Shown one piece after another: positions 1 through 8,649 of a DNA stretch of 64,000 bases (the first letter of the stretch is position 1; each line of letters opens with the position of its first letter). The notes under the pieces were generated by a model, which saw nothing but the letters and a program-made list of their open reading frames with translations, was not told the DNA's origin and made no database searches. The position numbers and the translations under genes were made by a program. Source of the stretch: Halorientalis regularis (GTDB lineage: Archaea > Halobacteriota > Halobacteria > Halobacteriales > Haloarculaceae); contig NZ_JALJCL010000009.1 of assembly GCF_023698535.1 (NCBI RefSeq), positions 114,685 through 178,684 of the forward strand, given 5' to 3'.

Positions 1-279
1 CCGGGGGTCGCGGTTATCCGGCGGCCGACAGCGCACGCAGTTGGTGATCCGCACGTCGGCCCGCGCCAGCCCGGCGGTCCGGAGCGCGTCGTCGAGTACC
101 GTGCCGCTCCGGCCGACGAACGGTTCGCCCTGGTCGTCCTCGTTGGCCCCGGGTCCCTCGCCGACGAACAGCAGGTCCGCGTCCGCGGGGCCGACGCCGT
201 TGACGATCCGGCTCCGGCACTCGGCGAGGCCGGGACAGCGCGTGCATTCGACTACCTCCAGATCCTCCATCTCGCCCAT
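1..279 (-). CDS. Family 4-type uracil-DNA glycosylase, C-terminal part beyond window edge
   Basis: Base-excision repair enzyme that removes uracil from DNA. The 93 residues visible begin with ATG at 279 and run off the left edge. Seen: a GEGPG active-site motif at residues 40-44 followed by the acidic NEDDQGEPFVGRSG stretch, a CTRC pair (C12, C15) and a CVRCRPP segment (C81-C84). In family 4 glycosylases these cysteines ligate a [4Fe-4S] cluster; the fourth ligand would lie outside the window. The family assignment is firm; the exact subfamily is inferred. Confidence 0.9.
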   Translation of the reverse strand, partial: MGEMEDLEVVECTRCPGLAECRSRIVNGVGPADADLLFVGEGPGANEDDQGEPFVGRSGTVLDDALRTAGLARADVRITNCVRCRPPDNRDPR

Positions 280-329
280 GGGGACGCTCCGGCAGGCGGG
301 ACCAAAAGTGAGTCGCCTGCACCGGGTCG

Positions 330-893
330 TCAGGCCGAGCCATCGCGCCGGAAATCGTCAGCCCCGCGGGCGGCCAGGCGCGCGACCCGGAGTGGTTCCG
401 GGCGGCCACCCTCCGGCGTGAAACCGTCGACGACCGCAGCCGCCGCGTCGTCGTCGAGGCCGACGGCGCGGACGAAGACGGTGTCGTCGGCGACGCAGAC
501 ACGCTGGCGGTCGGGCTGATCGCGGTACGTCGCCAGCCGTCGGTCGAGGGCGTCGCCGTCGAACTGTTCGCGGAGTGCGGACTCCAGCCCGTTACTCTCC
601 TCGTAGGTCACCGACAGAACCGGTCGGTCAGTGTGGTCGGCGACCCGGTGCAGGTCGACGACGTTGAACCAGGCGGGAGCGATCCCGGCGACGAGGACGT
701 ACTGCACGTCGTCGCGGCCGAGATCGTCGAACAGCGCACAGATGGCGTCCGTGGCGTCGGTCCCGCCGACGGTGCAGGTGGTAAACGCGAAGCCGTCGAC
801 GACGCTGCTCGCGCGGGTCACGACACCGGCGAGCGTGCTCCAGTCCTCGCGAAAGGACTCGGCGACCCCGAGGGCACGGACCCCTCGCTTCAC
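330..893 (-). CDS. DUF99 family protein (endonuclease V-like fold)
   Basis: A 187-residue protein starting MKRGVRALGVAES, the typical N-terminus of the archaeal DUF99 family, which is related in fold to endonuclease V. No experimentally settled function is known to me. Its start codon overlaps the stop of the upstream 63-residue gene by 4 nt (ATGA), so the two are probably co-transcribed and translationally coupled. The gene lies between that microprotein and the uracil-DNA glycosylase, so a DNA repair role is possible but only inferred. Confidence 0.8.
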   Translation of the reverse strand: MKRGVRALGVAESFREDWSTLAGVVTRASSVVDGFAFTTCTVGGTDATDAICALFDDLGRDDVQYVLVAGIAPAWFNVVDLHRVADHTDRPVLSVTYEESNGLESALREQFDGDALDRRLATYRDQPDRQRVCVADDTVFVRAVGLDDDAAAAVVDGFTPEGGRPEPLRVARLAARGADDFRRDGSA

Positions 894-1081
894 GTGTTCT
901 CGTCTTCGTCCTCTTTGATGTGTTTGAGTTTGTCGAGGAGTTCGTCGTTCGACGCGCTGAACTCGTACTCGACGTCGCCGTCGTGGGTGTTCTCGGATGT
1001 TGATACGCCGTCGTCGTCCTCAAAATCAGTGTCGTAGTCCTGATTTTCCTGTTCGGACTCGTCGTAGCTCCCGAACCCCAT
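890..1081 (-). CDS. Small acidic haloarchaeal protein (DUF5786-like)
   Basis: A 63-residue, very acidic protein beginning MGFGSYDESEQ and ending in a charged helix-like tail (LLDKLKHIKEDEDE). The N-terminus resembles a short conserved haloarchaeal family that I recall as DUF5786; this was not checked. It overlaps the DUF99 gene by 4 nt and so heads a two-gene unit. There are no cysteine clusters or membrane segments. Function unknown. Confidence 0.7.
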   Translation of the reverse strand: MGFGSYDESEQENQDYDTDFEDDDGVSTSENTHDGDVEYEFSASNDELLDKLKHIKEDEDENT

Positions 1082-1160
1082 GTGCGTTCATTTGAGTTGC
1101 AGCGTCAAAAGTATCTCGCCGCCCGGTACCCTGATACGCCCCCCGACCGACCACGGGAAC

Positions 1161-1829
1161 ATGGACGTGTACAACGTCACGGCCGACGCGGAGACGTTCA
1201 CCTGCAACGCCTACCTGGCGCTGGGCGAGCGCGCCGTCCTGGTCGACGCCGGCGCGGTGGACGGCGTCGTCGACGAAATTCGGACCCACACCCGGGACAT
1301 CGACGCCGTCATCCTCACCCACCAGCACGGCGACCACGTCGCACAGCTGGACGCCGTCCTCGACGAGTTCGACGCCGAGCTGTACGCCTACGCTCCCCAC
1401 GACCGCCGGACCGTCGAACTGGACGACGGGGATCAGGTCATGATCGGCGACGAGGCGTTCGACGTGGTGTACACACCCGGTCACGCCGACGACCACGTGT
1501 CGCTGGTCAGCGAAACGACACTGTTCAGTGGCGACGTCGTCGTCCACGACGACGGCGCGTTCGACTACGGTTCGTTCGGGCGGACCGACATGGCCGGCCA
1601 GTCACGCGACCGGCTGATCGAGAGCATCCGCGACCTGCTCGACCGCATGCCCGAGGGGGGTCGCGCGAGCGATGCGAGCGCGGCCTCGGGAGCCGAGCGA
1701 AGCGAGTCTGCCGGCGTCGAACACATGTACGCCGGGCACGGCGACACCTTCGAGGGTGACGTGCGCGACGTTGTGGAGACGGCACTGGAGCGCGCGGAGA
1801 AGCGGGAACCGAAGTACCCAGACGAGTAA
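1161..1829 (+). CDS. MBL-fold metallohydrolase with a Ser/Ala/Glu-rich insertion
   Basis: A 222-residue metallo-beta-lactamase fold hydrolase (glyoxalase II-like group). Visible metal ligands: HxHxDH at residues 54-59, H108, D125 and H193. The ATG at 1161 is chosen because it starts the first beta-strand (MDVYNVTADAETFTCN); upstream in-frame codons look non-coding. Between residues about 166 and 186, just before the last metal-binding histidine region, lies a low-complexity stretch (GGRASDASAASGAERSES) not expected in the fold. The substrate is unknown. Confidence 0.85.
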   Translation: MDVYNVTADAETFTCNAYLALGERAVLVDAGAVDGVVDEIRTHTRDIDAVILTHQHGDHVAQLDAVLDEFDAELYAYAPHDRRTVELDDGDQVMIGDEAFDVVYTPGHADDHVSLVSETTLFSGDVVVHDDGAFDYGSFGRTDMAGQSRDRLIESIRDLLDRMPEGGRASDASAASGAERSESAGVEHMYAGHGDTFEGDVRDVVETALERAEKREPKYPDE

Positions 1830-1882
1830 CACCGCGAGCGACCCGACCACATAAAAAGACGTGTGTATCCGAATCCACACAG

Positions 1883-1888
1883 TTTATA
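1883..1888 (+). promoter_or_regulatory. TATA-like box upstream of the HEAT-like gene
   Basis: TTTATA lies 33-38 nt upstream of the GTG at 1921, at a distance that would give a transcript with a very short leader. It falls in the only AT-rich stretch between the two genes. Confidence 0.45.
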
Positions 1889-1920
1889 AGAGATTGGGAT
1901 GACACCCCCCAATACCAACC

Positions 1921-2466
1921 GTGGGACTCCGAGACTGGGTCTTCGGTGGCGACGAGACGGCGCTGGAGACGGCCAACCGGCTCCGTGGAACCGCCAAGGA
2001 ATCGCCCGACGAGGTCGACGTTGACCGGCTCGTCGGATTGGCCACCGAATCCGAGGAACACGCGGTGTCACGCGCCGCGGCCGACGGGATCACCGCGCTG
2101 GCCGAACAGCGACCGGGGCGCCTGTTCGATCACGTTCCGGCACTGATCGAGGGTACGACGGTCCTGGAGGGTGTCGGCTCGAGACAGCGCGGGGCGTTCG
2201 CGCGGGCGCTGGAACACGTCGCCGACGAGGACCCCAGCGTCGTCGCGCCCGAGGCGGCTCGGCTGGTCGACTCGCTGGAGGCCGAACTGGAGGCCGACAA
2301 GAAACCGGGGAGCGACGTGTACATCGACCCCGACAAGGCGGCCGGGCTCTGCCACGCCGCGGCCGCCGCCGGGATCGACGACGCGGAACCGTTGCTGGAG
2401 CGACTGCGACGCCACTCCGAGCCGACGGTCAGCGACGCCGCCAGAGCGGCGTTACGAGAACTCTAG
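1921..2466 (+). CDS. HEAT-repeat-like alpha-helical protein
   Basis: A 181-residue protein with GTG start at 1921, supported by the nearby TATA-like box. It is predicted to be all helical with periodic Ala/Leu/Arg helices ([45 protein letters not shown]), which looks like short HEAT or armadillo repeats. Such proteins usually act as scaffolds. It ends convergently with rpl40e, sharing the CTAG tetranucleotide so that both genes use TAG. No catalytic motif is visible. Confidence 0.7.
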   Translation: MGLRDWVFGGDETALETANRLRGTAKESPDEVDVDRLVGLATESEEHAVSRAAADGITALAEQRPGRLFDHVPALIEGTTVLEGVGSRQRGAFARALEHVADEDPSVVAPEAARLVDSLEAELEADKKPGSDVYIDPDKAAGLCHAAAAAGIDDAEPLLERLRRHSEPTVSDAARAALREL

Positions 2467-2612
2467 GCCGCGTTGCGTTCGCGGTTCTTCGGTCGCAGGT
2501 TCCCGTAGCCACACTTCCGACAGCGGTCCGCCTCGTTCGGGTTGCGCGCGTTACACCGCATGCAGATCATCTTCGCCAGAATGCGGTCTTCCGCTTTCTC
2601 GAACGTAGCCAT
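2463..2612 (-). CDS. rpl40e: 50S ribosomal protein L40e (eL40)
   Basis: A 49-residue zinc-ribbon ribosomal protein of the large subunit. The protein has the eL40 pattern: a basic N-terminus, then CMRCNARNP and [15 protein letters not shown], giving four zinc-binding cysteines as two CxxC pairs. The length matches archaeal eL40. The gene is too short to stand out by length, but composition and motif leave little doubt. The stop TAG overlaps the stop of the convergent upstream-strand gene. Confidence 0.95.
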   Translation of the reverse strand: MATFEKAEDRILAKMICMRCNARNPNEADRCRKCGYGNLRPKNRERNAA

Positions 2613-2695
2613 GAGCGCCTGTTCCCCGTCGTCGTGGTTAAGTGTTCCGAGACGACCCGGACTGGCTTTTTTATCCCACCCACCCTATCCACACT

Positions 2696-3739
2696 ATGTT
2701 CTACGACCGGGTCGCCGACCTACCCCTCGTCGTCGAGGAGATCGACCTGACACTCCAAGAGCGAGACACCACCAGCGGGTTCGCTCGCGCCACCACGACC
2801 GTCGCGCTCTCGGGGGCGGGCGAGACGGGGAACGGCGAGGACGTGACCTACGAGACCGACCGCCACCACGACATCGCCGAGGCGGGCTTCCCCGATCTCA
2901 CCGGCGAGTCCACGTTCGCCGAGTTCTCCGAGCAGGTTGGCGAACTGGACCTGTTTCCGACGCCGCCCGAGCGCGAGGATTTCCGGCACTACCGCCGGTG
3001 GGGCGTCGAGAGCGCCGCGCTCGACCTGGCGCTCCGCCAGAACGACCTCGACCTGGCGTCGGCGCTCGACCGCACGTACGATCCAGTCCAGTTCGTCGTC
3101 AGCACGCGGCTGGGCGAGCCACCCACGACGGATCGGCTGGAGCAGGTCCTCGACGTGCGTCCCGGCACGGAGTTCAAACTCGACCCGACGACCGACTGGC
3201 CCGCCGAGCTGGCCGCCGCGGTCGCCGACCTCGCGCCCGTCCGCATCTGTGACCTGAAAGGCCAGTACTCGGGGACCGACGTGGACGCGCCGCCGGATCC
3301 CGACCTCTACGAACTCGTACTGGAGACCTTCCCCGACGCCGTGATCGAGGATCCAAATCTCACCGACCAGACGCGCCCGCTGTTCGAGGGCCGCGAGGGC
3401 CGCGTCTCCTGGGACGCCCCGATCACCGGGGTCGAGAGCATCGAGGCCCTGCCGTTCGAGCCCGACTGGCTCAACATCAAGCCCTCTCGCTTTGGCAGCG
3501 TCGAATCGCTCTTCGCGAGCATCGAGTACTGCATGGACCACGACGTCCGGATGTACGGCGGCGGCCAGTTCGAGCTCGGGGTGGGTCGGGGCCACATCCA
3601 GGCGCTGGCTGCGCTGTTCTATCCCGACAGTCCGAACGACGTGGCTCCCGGCGGGTACAACGACCCCGACTTCGAGGGCGATCTGGCACCGAGCCCGCTC
3701 GACCCGCCGGCCGAGCCTGTGGGGTTCCGGTGGTCCTGA
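2696..3739 (+). CDS. Enolase-superfamily protein (mandelate racemase/muconate cycloisomerase-like)
   Basis: A 347-residue protein related to the enolase superfamily. The barrel half shows possible metal-ligand strands: RICDLKGQY, then VIEDPNLTDQ, then the distal WLNIKPSRFG and MYGGGQFELGVGRGHIQ segments typical of this superfamily. The ATG at 2696 is preferred over in-frame upstream codons because the protein aligns from MFYDRVADLP. Whether all catalytic lysines are retained is unclear, so the reaction cannot be named. It stands alone between rpl40e and a small membrane protein gene. Confidence 0.7.
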   Translation: MFYDRVADLPLVVEEIDLTLQERDTTSGFARATTTVALSGAGETGNGEDVTYETDRHHDIAEAGFPDLTGESTFAEFSEQVGELDLFPTPPEREDFRHYRRWGVESAALDLALRQNDLDLASALDRTYDPVQFVVSTRLGEPPTTDRLEQVLDVRPGTEFKLDPTTDWPAELAAAVADLAPVRICDLKGQYSGTDVDAPPDPDLYELVLETFPDAVIEDPNLTDQTRPLFEGREGRVSWDAPITGVESIEALPFEPDWLNIKPSRFGSVESLFASIEYCMDHDVRMYGGGQFELGVGRGHIQALAALFYPDSPNDVAPGGYNDPDFEGDLAPSPLDPPAEPVGFRWS

Positions 3740-3802
3740 CGGGCAGAATCGAGCCTGGACACGATCACTGGATTTGAAGACGGTCGGCAAACTAGTCGGA
3801 GC

Positions 3803-3964
3803 ATGGTCCTCGAGTTCTTCTGGTTCGCGTTCGGCCTCGTCGTCACCGTGAGCATCATCGCCATCGGCGCGTACATCGGTACCCTCCGCGCGCTCGACAC
3901 GTTCTACGGCGACGGCAACAGTATGTTCCTCTCCGAGGAGTTCCACGGTCGGCAGGAGCCGTGA
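3803..3964 (+). CDS. Small single-span membrane protein (53 aa)
   Basis: A 53-residue protein with one hydrophobic helix at residues 4-25 (FFWFAFGLVVTVSIIAIGAY), followed by a short soluble tail with a GDGNSMFLSEE segment. The composition agrees with a real haloarchaeal microprotein: codons end in G/C and the helix is continuous. It ends one base before the convergent tsr3 stop. Function unknown. Confidence 0.6.
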   Translation: MVLEFFWFAFGLVVTVSIIAIGAYIGTLRALDTFYGDGNSMFLSEEFHGRQEP

Positions 3965-3965
3965 G

Positions 3966-4484
3966 CTACTCCCGGTCGAGGTAGTCGTCCTGCACGTCCA
4001 GAATCTCCGCGGAGTTCGTACATTCGGCGTAGCGACGCAACGGTTCGTCGTTGAGTTCGAGGAACGTGTGGCCCCAGGTGAACTTCGACACGAGTTCCTC
4101 GGCGTGGTCGCGCTGGCCGAGGATACACAGTGCGCCGGCGAAGGCTTCGACGGTGTTCAACTCGAAGGGCGTCCCGTAGTTGACGGGGTTGGCCGCGACG
4201 AGGAAGGGCAGGGCCCGGTGGATGCCTTCCAGATCGAAGGCCTCGCGTTCGGCGGTCTCCCACGAGCAGTCCAGTGCCACGAGGCGGTCGTGGCGCACGC
4301 CGGATCCGACGCCGTCCTCTGGCGAGAGGACCCGGTCGGCGAAGGGGTTGAGAACGATACCTGGTGGTGTCGACCGGGTCGCCCGGTGTAACTCCGCGAG
4401 GTCGAACCGCGCGAGTTTCCGGGCGCTGCACTTGTCGGGATCGTCGTCGCCCTCGTAGCGGACGTGCAGGCCGTATGCGCCCAT
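3966..4484 (-). CDS. tsr3: Tsr3-type rRNA aminocarboxypropyltransferase (DUF367)
   Basis: A 172-residue member of the Tsr3/DUF367 family, which transfers the 3-amino-3-carboxypropyl group from S-adenosylmethionine to a modified uridine of small-subunit rRNA. Diagnostic segments are [12 protein letters not shown] (residues about 68-79) and [13 protein letters not shown] with a following L/E-rich helix, which together form the SAM/RNA pocket in this family. The length is close to archaeal homologues. It is monocistronic and divergent from the peroxiredoxin gene. Confidence 0.9.
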   Translation of the reverse strand: MGAYGLHVRYEGDDDPDKCSARKLARFDLAELHRATRSTPPGIVLNPFADRVLSPEDGVGSGVRHDRLVALDCSWETAEREAFDLEGIHRALPFLVAANPVNYGTPFELNTVEAFAGALCILGQRDHAEELVSKFTWGHTFLELNDEPLRRYAECTNSAEILDVQDDYLDRE

Positions 4485-4507
4485 CGACTGGACAAACGCA
4501 GTCAGGC

Positions 4508-4513
4508 TTTAAG
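4508..4513 (+). promoter_or_regulatory. TATA-like box of the peroxiredoxin gene
   Basis: TTTAAG lies 24-29 nt upstream of the GTG at 4537. This is the spacing expected for a leaderless transcript and supports that start codon. Confidence 0.5.
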
Positions 4514-4536
4514 TCCCTTGCAGTAGAGTTTCGGAT

Positions 4537-5829
4537 GTGCTATCGGAAGGGACGGTGGCCCCGACGGTTACGTTGCCCGGCGTGGTCGACGGCGCGCCGA
4601 GAGACGTCTCCCTCGAGGACTACATTGGCGAGGGAATCGTCGTGCTGGCGTTCTATCCGGCCGATTTCAACCCCGCCTGTGAGGACGACTCCTGTGACCT
4701 GACGGAACTGGACCTGTTCACCATGCAGCGAGACGTGGACATCTTCGCCGTCAGCACCGACAGCGTGTTCAGCCACCGCGCGTACGCCGAGGAGTACTCC
4801 CTGTCGATCCCGCTCCTGAGCGACACCTACGGCGAGGCCATCGATGCCTACGACGTGGCCCTGGACAGCGACCAGTTGCTGTCCGAGCGCGCGGTGTTCG
4901 TCATCGATCAGGAGGGCGTGATCCAGTACGCGTGGTCGACCGCCGACCTCGAACAGCGGCCCGACATCGACGCGGTCCGGGAGGCAGTCTCGTCCATCGG
5001 CGGCGACTCGACCGCCGTCGGGCGCTACCGCGTCGGCCACGCCCACTACATCGAGGCCCGGCGGGCCTTCACCAGCGCGATGAAGAGCTTCGAGGATCGG
5101 GACTGGCTGATCGCGCAGGGCGACTTCCAGCGGGCGATGGAGGAGTTTCAGGAATCGGCCGACCAGTTCGAGAGCGCCGTCCGGTTCGCCGAGTCCGAAC
5201 CGCTCGAACAGGGGTTCGAGCGCGCCCAGGAGAAGGCCACGGCGCTCTGGCAGGCCGCCGAATGGCTGGCCGAGTCCGCCAGCGAGTACGCCAGCGGCGA
5301 CGGGAAGGAGGCCGACGAACTCCGGCAGGACGCCGAGACACCACTGGAGACCGCCCGCGACATCGGCGAACCGCCCGACCCCGACGACATCACGCTCGAC
5401 GCGGACGGGGCGGCGACGGAGCGGTCCGCCACGGAACCCGACGAGGACGCGCTCGACGCGCCGACCGACCCCGCCGAGGACGAGGACACGTCCGAACCCG
5501 GCGGTGACGCCGACGGCGACCCCGGCGAACAGGACGACGTGGACGCCGCCGTCGAAGACGTGTCCGTCGACGACGAGGACACGGCCGAAAGCGACAGCGC
5601 GGACGGTACCGTAGAGGGGGCAAGCGCCGACGGCGTCTCCAGCGCCGTCGAATTCGACGTGGTGGACGACGGCGGTGACGAGGACGCGACTCCACACGAC
5701 GGGCACGACGAACCAGCGTCCGAGGAACCAGTGTCGGCGGATACGGGATCCGACGACGCGGACGGCGAGGACGGCGACGACGACGAGGACGAGGACATCG
5801 AACTCGACCTGAAAGATCCGACGGAGTGA
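4537..5829 (+). CDS. PrxQ/BCP-type peroxiredoxin with long acidic C-terminal extension
   Basis: Thiol peroxidase domain at residues 1-155: thioredoxin fold, peroxidatic Cys48 in PADFNPACEDDSC and a second Cys53 four residues on, the PrxQ-style CxxxxC arrangement. The usual Thr/Ser two residues before the peroxidatic Cys block (PxxxT/SxxC) is Asn45. Residues about 160-270 are helical (RRAFTSAMKSFEDRDW, ALWQAAEWLAES) and residues 275-430 are an almost purely Asp/Glu/Ser/Thr tail. Normal family members stop near residue 155. The extension could be a salt-adapted linker or a partner-binding region; no function is claimed. The start is GTG behind a TATA box. Confidence 0.85.
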   Translation: MLSEGTVAPTVTLPGVVDGAPRDVSLEDYIGEGIVVLAFYPADFNPACEDDSCDLTELDLFTMQRDVDIFAVSTDSVFSHRAYAEEYSLSIPLLSDTYGEAIDAYDVALDSDQLLSERAVFVIDQEGVIQYAWSTADLEQRPDIDAVREAVSSIGGDSTAVGRYRVGHAHYIEARRAFTSAMKSFEDRDWLIAQGDFQRAMEEFQESADQFESAVRFAESEPLEQGFERAQEKATALWQAAEWLAESASEYASGDGKEADELRQDAETPLETARDIGEPPDPDDITLDADGAATERSATEPDEDALDAPTDPAEDEDTSEPGGDADGDPGEQDDVDAAVEDVSVDDEDTAESDSADGTVEGASADGVSSAVEFDVVDDGGDEDATPHDGHDEPASEEPVSADTGSDDADGEDGDDDEDEDIELDLKDPTE

Positions 5830-5877
5830 ACGAGCCGGGGCCCACACTTTCTCGGCCCCCGCCTCCCAAGGACGGGC

Positions 5878-6222
5878 ATGGACCGCGAGGCGACCGCCCG
5901 AGAGTACTACCGGACGCTCGACGAAGACGACTACGAGACGCTGGCCGACCTGCTGGCCCCCCACTTCGTCCACTACCGCCCCGACCGCACCATCGAGGGC
6001 CGGGACCGGTTCGTGGCCTTCATGCGCGAGGAACGACCGATGAAAGCGACGAGCCATCCGCTGGATGCTGTCTACGCCACTGCTCCCGAACGCGGCGAGA
6101 GTGAAATCGCCGTCCGCGGTCGGCTACTCGACCCCGACGGCGAGCCGGTCGTCTCGTTCGTGGACGTATTTGCCTTCGACGGCGAAAACGTCCGGTCGAT
6201 CCACACGTATACGCAGGCCTAG
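5878..6222 (+). CDS. SnoaL/NTF2-like protein
   Basis: A 114-residue single-domain protein of the NTF2-like alpha+beta barrel type: helical N-terminus ([26 protein letters not shown]), then strands ending [21 protein letters not shown]. In this superfamily the fold serves as a small-molecule binding cone or isomerase; no specific catalytic pair can be assigned. It follows the peroxiredoxin gene by 48 nt and its TAG stop shares CTAG with the serS stop. Confidence 0.75.
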   Translation: MDREATAREYYRTLDEDDYETLADLLAPHFVHYRPDRTIEGRDRFVAFMREERPMKATSHPLDAVYATAPERGESEIAVRGRLLDPDGEPVVSFVDVFAFDGENVRSIHTYTQA

Positions 6223-7601
6223 TCCTTCTCGCCCGCGCCGACGGCGCTCTCGCCGACGGGTTCGTGGCCCTCGATGACCTCTTGGCCGCCCATGTACTCC
6301 CGGAGAGATTCGGGGACGGTGACGGTGCCGTCGTCGTTCTGGTAGTACTCCATGATGGCGACCATCACGCGGGGGACGGCCAGCCCGGAGCCGTTCAGGG
6401 TGTGCAGGTACTCCGCGGACTCGTGGCGCTCGGGCCGGAAGCGGATACCGGCGCGCCGGGCCTGGAAGGCCTCGAAGTTCGAGACCGACGACACTTCGAG
6501 CCAGCGGCCGCCCTCTTCGGGGCCGTCGTCCATGTCGTCGCCGGGGGCCCACACCTCGATGTCGTACTTCTTGGCCTGGGTGAAGCCCATGTCGCCGGTA
6601 CACATCTCCAGCACGCGGTAGGGCAAGCCGAGTTCGTCGAGGACGGCCTCGGCCTCGCCGCGGAGGTCTTCGAGGCGGTCGTAGCTGTTCTCCGGGCGCA
6701 CGAAGTTGACGAGTTCGACCTTGTTGAACTGGTGGACGCGGACGATCCCTCGGGTTTCCGTGCCGTGTTCGCCCGCCTCCCGCCGGAAGTTCGGCGTGTA
6801 GGCCTGGTGTTTGAGCGGGAGGTCGTCGTCCAGCAGGATCTCATCGCGGTACATGTTGGTGACCGGCACCTCCGCCGTCGGGAGCAACCAGAGGTCGTCC
6901 TCGTCGTAGGGCTCGTCGTTGTCGCCGCCGACGCGGTAGGCGTCGTCGACGAACTTGGGGAACTGACCGGTCCCCTCCATGGACGCGCTGTTGACCGGGA
7001 TCGGCGGGAACACGTCGGTGTAGCCCTGCTCGCGGTGCAGGTCGAGCATAAACTGGATCAGGGCGTGTTCCAGCCGCGCGCCCTCACCCTGCAGGAAGTA
7101 AAAGCCCCCACCGGAGACCTTCGCCCCGCGCTCGAAGTTCAGGATGTCCAGTTCCTCACCGAGGTCGTAGTGGGGGATCACCTCGGCGGGGAGCTCACGC
7201 AGGTCGTCGAATCCCTCGCGGGCGACCTCGACGTTGTCACTCTCGTCGTCGCCGACGGGGGCGTCCTCGTGGGGGATCTGCGGGAGTTCCAGCAGGGCCG
7301 CCTCCAGTTCCGACTCCAGTTCGTCGGCGCGGTCCTCGACGTCCTCCAGTTCGGCTTTGAGTTCGCTCGACCGGTCGATGGCTTCCTGGGCCTGTTCCTC
7401 CTTGCCCTCCTGTTTGAGCTGGCCGATCTTCGAGGAGACCTCGTTGCGCTCGTGGCGCAGGTCGTCACCGCGGGCTTTCAGCTCACGCCACTCCGCGTCG
7501 ATCTCGAGGATGTGGTCGAGGTCCACGTCGTCGACGCCCTTCGTCTCCAGAGCCTCCCGGACCGTGTCGGGATTCTCCCGGAGGAACTGCCTGCTGATCA
7601 T
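6219..7601 (-). CDS. serS: Seryl-tRNA synthetase
   Basis: Class II synthetase of 460 residues that charges tRNA-Ser. Seen: N-terminal long coiled-coil arm (residues about 30-100), motif 2 with [16 protein letters not shown], and motif 3 region [20 protein letters not shown]. The ATG at 7601 ([14 protein letters not shown]) is the classical SerRS start; in-frame codons further upstream encode an unrelated basic stretch. This is the common bacterial/archaeal type, not the rare methanogen type. It is convergent with the SnoaL-like gene. Confidence 0.97.
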   Translation of the reverse strand: MISRQFLRENPDTVREALETKGVDDVDLDHILEIDAEWRELKARGDDLRHERNEVSSKIGQLKQEGKEEQAQEAIDRSSELKAELEDVEDRADELESELEAALLELPQIPHEDAPVGDDESDNVEVAREGFDDLRELPAEVIPHYDLGEELDILNFERGAKVSGGGFYFLQGEGARLEHALIQFMLDLHREQGYTDVFPPIPVNSASMEGTGQFPKFVDDAYRVGGDNDEPYDEDDLWLLPTAEVPVTNMYRDEILLDDDLPLKHQAYTPNFRREAGEHGTETRGIVRVHQFNKVELVNFVRPENSYDRLEDLRGEAEAVLDELGLPYRVLEMCTGDMGFTQAKKYDIEVWAPGDDMDDGPEEGGRWLEVSSVSNFEAFQARRAGIRFRPERHESAEYLHTLNGSGLAVPRVMVAIMEYYQNDDGTVTVPESLREYMGGQEVIEGHEPVGESAVGAGEKD

Positions 7602-7811
7602 TTGCTCGGAATTTTTCCGTGCCGTGGCAAAACCGTGTCGCTCTCGGCGGCGCTGGCGTGGCGTCCATCGGAGCGACACGTGGTTCGACGCGTGAAACCG
7701 CCCGCGAATTTATAACCGCTTTGACCCTCTGAACTGGCCAAACAGCGGTCGACCCGTCGCTACGGGGTAGGTCGTGGACACGCGACGGCGGCCGACGACA
7801 GGACTGAGACG

Positions 7812-8567
7812 ATGCTATTCGAAGAACAGACGCTTTACGCGGCAGTTGCCATCGTAGCGCTACTACTGACAATCGTACTGGTCGCCTGGGTTCGCCGGTT
7901 CGAGGGCGCGACGCGCCGACACATGCTATTCGCACCGGCCGCTATGGCGTCGCTCACGGTGAGTTACGCCGGAATGGCGGCCGGGATCTTGTTGTTTCAC
8001 GGGCCGGCGGGCGCGCCGGTGTACGTCACCCGGTTTCTGGACTACGGGATCATATACGCGTTCATCGCGGCGTACACGGGTCAGATCGCGAACGCCGACC
8101 GAGGGGTCATCCTCTCCGGGGTCCTCGGCCTGTGGGCGTTCTCCTTCGGGGCGATGATCCGCCATCTCGCGCCGCCGCCGTTCGACAGCATCGCGAGTCT
8201 GCTGGTACTCAGTGGGTTCGCCTACTCGCTGTGGCTGCTACTCCGGCCGTACACGCGGGCGGCCGCGTCCGTGTCCGACGACCGACGACTGCTCTTCGGG
8301 AAACTCCGGAACGTCCAGCTCATCATGCTGATCACCTACCTGCTGGTCGCGCTGACGACGCGACAGGCGCTCGGCCTGCTCGGTGCGTTCACCGGCATCT
8401 ACGTCTCCGCCTATCTGGACCTGTTCAGTCACGTGGCCCTCACCGGGCTGATCCTGCGCTCGGAACCGGCAATCAGGTCACTGACCGGGACCCACCCCTC
8501 GCCGCTCACGTTCCTGACGGGATCGGAAACGGATCGACACACCGCGGAAACACCAGCCGACGACTGA
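7812..8567 (+). CDS. Seven-helix opsin homologue lacking the Schiff-base lysine
   Basis: A 251-residue membrane protein with seven hydrophobic helices aligning end to end with microbial (type I) rhodopsins, especially sensory rhodopsin II. Helix C has RFLD (D77, matching the counterion Asp of RYxDW), the loop before helix F has GKLRN (matching RLRN), and helix G has YLDLFSH: D203 matches the conserved Asp and H207 occupies the retinal-binding Lys position. The codon at 8430-8432 is CAC. The only lysine in the protein is K164, in the E-F loop. The TTP motif of helix C and the helix F proline are also missing. A covalent retinal chromophore at the usual site is therefore impossible. It lies 82 nt upstream of a transducer gene. 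ATG 7812 starts helix A cleanly. Confidence 0.85.
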   Translation: MLFEEQTLYAAVAIVALLLTIVLVAWVRRFEGATRRHMLFAPAAMASLTVSYAGMAAGILLFHGPAGAPVYVTRFLDYGIIYAFIAAYTGQIANADRGVILSGVLGLWAFSFGAMIRHLAPPPFDSIASLLVLSGFAYSLWLLLRPYTRAAASVSDDRRLLFGKLRNVQLIMLITYLLVALTTRQALGLLGAFTGIYVSAYLDLFSHVALTGLILRSEPAIRSLTGTHPSPLTFLTGSETDRHTAETPADD

Positions 8568-8635
8568 CCATGACGGTGACCACATCCCGCCGTGAACTCG
8601 CCTGCCGCCCCGTCACCGACCGTCACGCCTTCACC

Positions 8636-8641
8636 GGAGGG
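8636..8641 (+). promoter_or_regulatory. Shine-Dalgarno site of the transducer gene
   Basis: GGAGGG lies 8 nt before ATG 8650. A good ribosome binding site inside the opsin-transducer gap suggests translation from a shared transcript rather than a leaderless start. Confidence 0.55.
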
Positions 8642-8649
8642 AGCTACCG

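Noticed and set aside
4540..6057. Very long antisense frame opposite the peroxiredoxin gene
   Set aside because: It is the mirror frame of a GC-rich acidic gene: Val/Gly/Arg-rich with no domain, while the plus strand has peroxiredoxin motifs.
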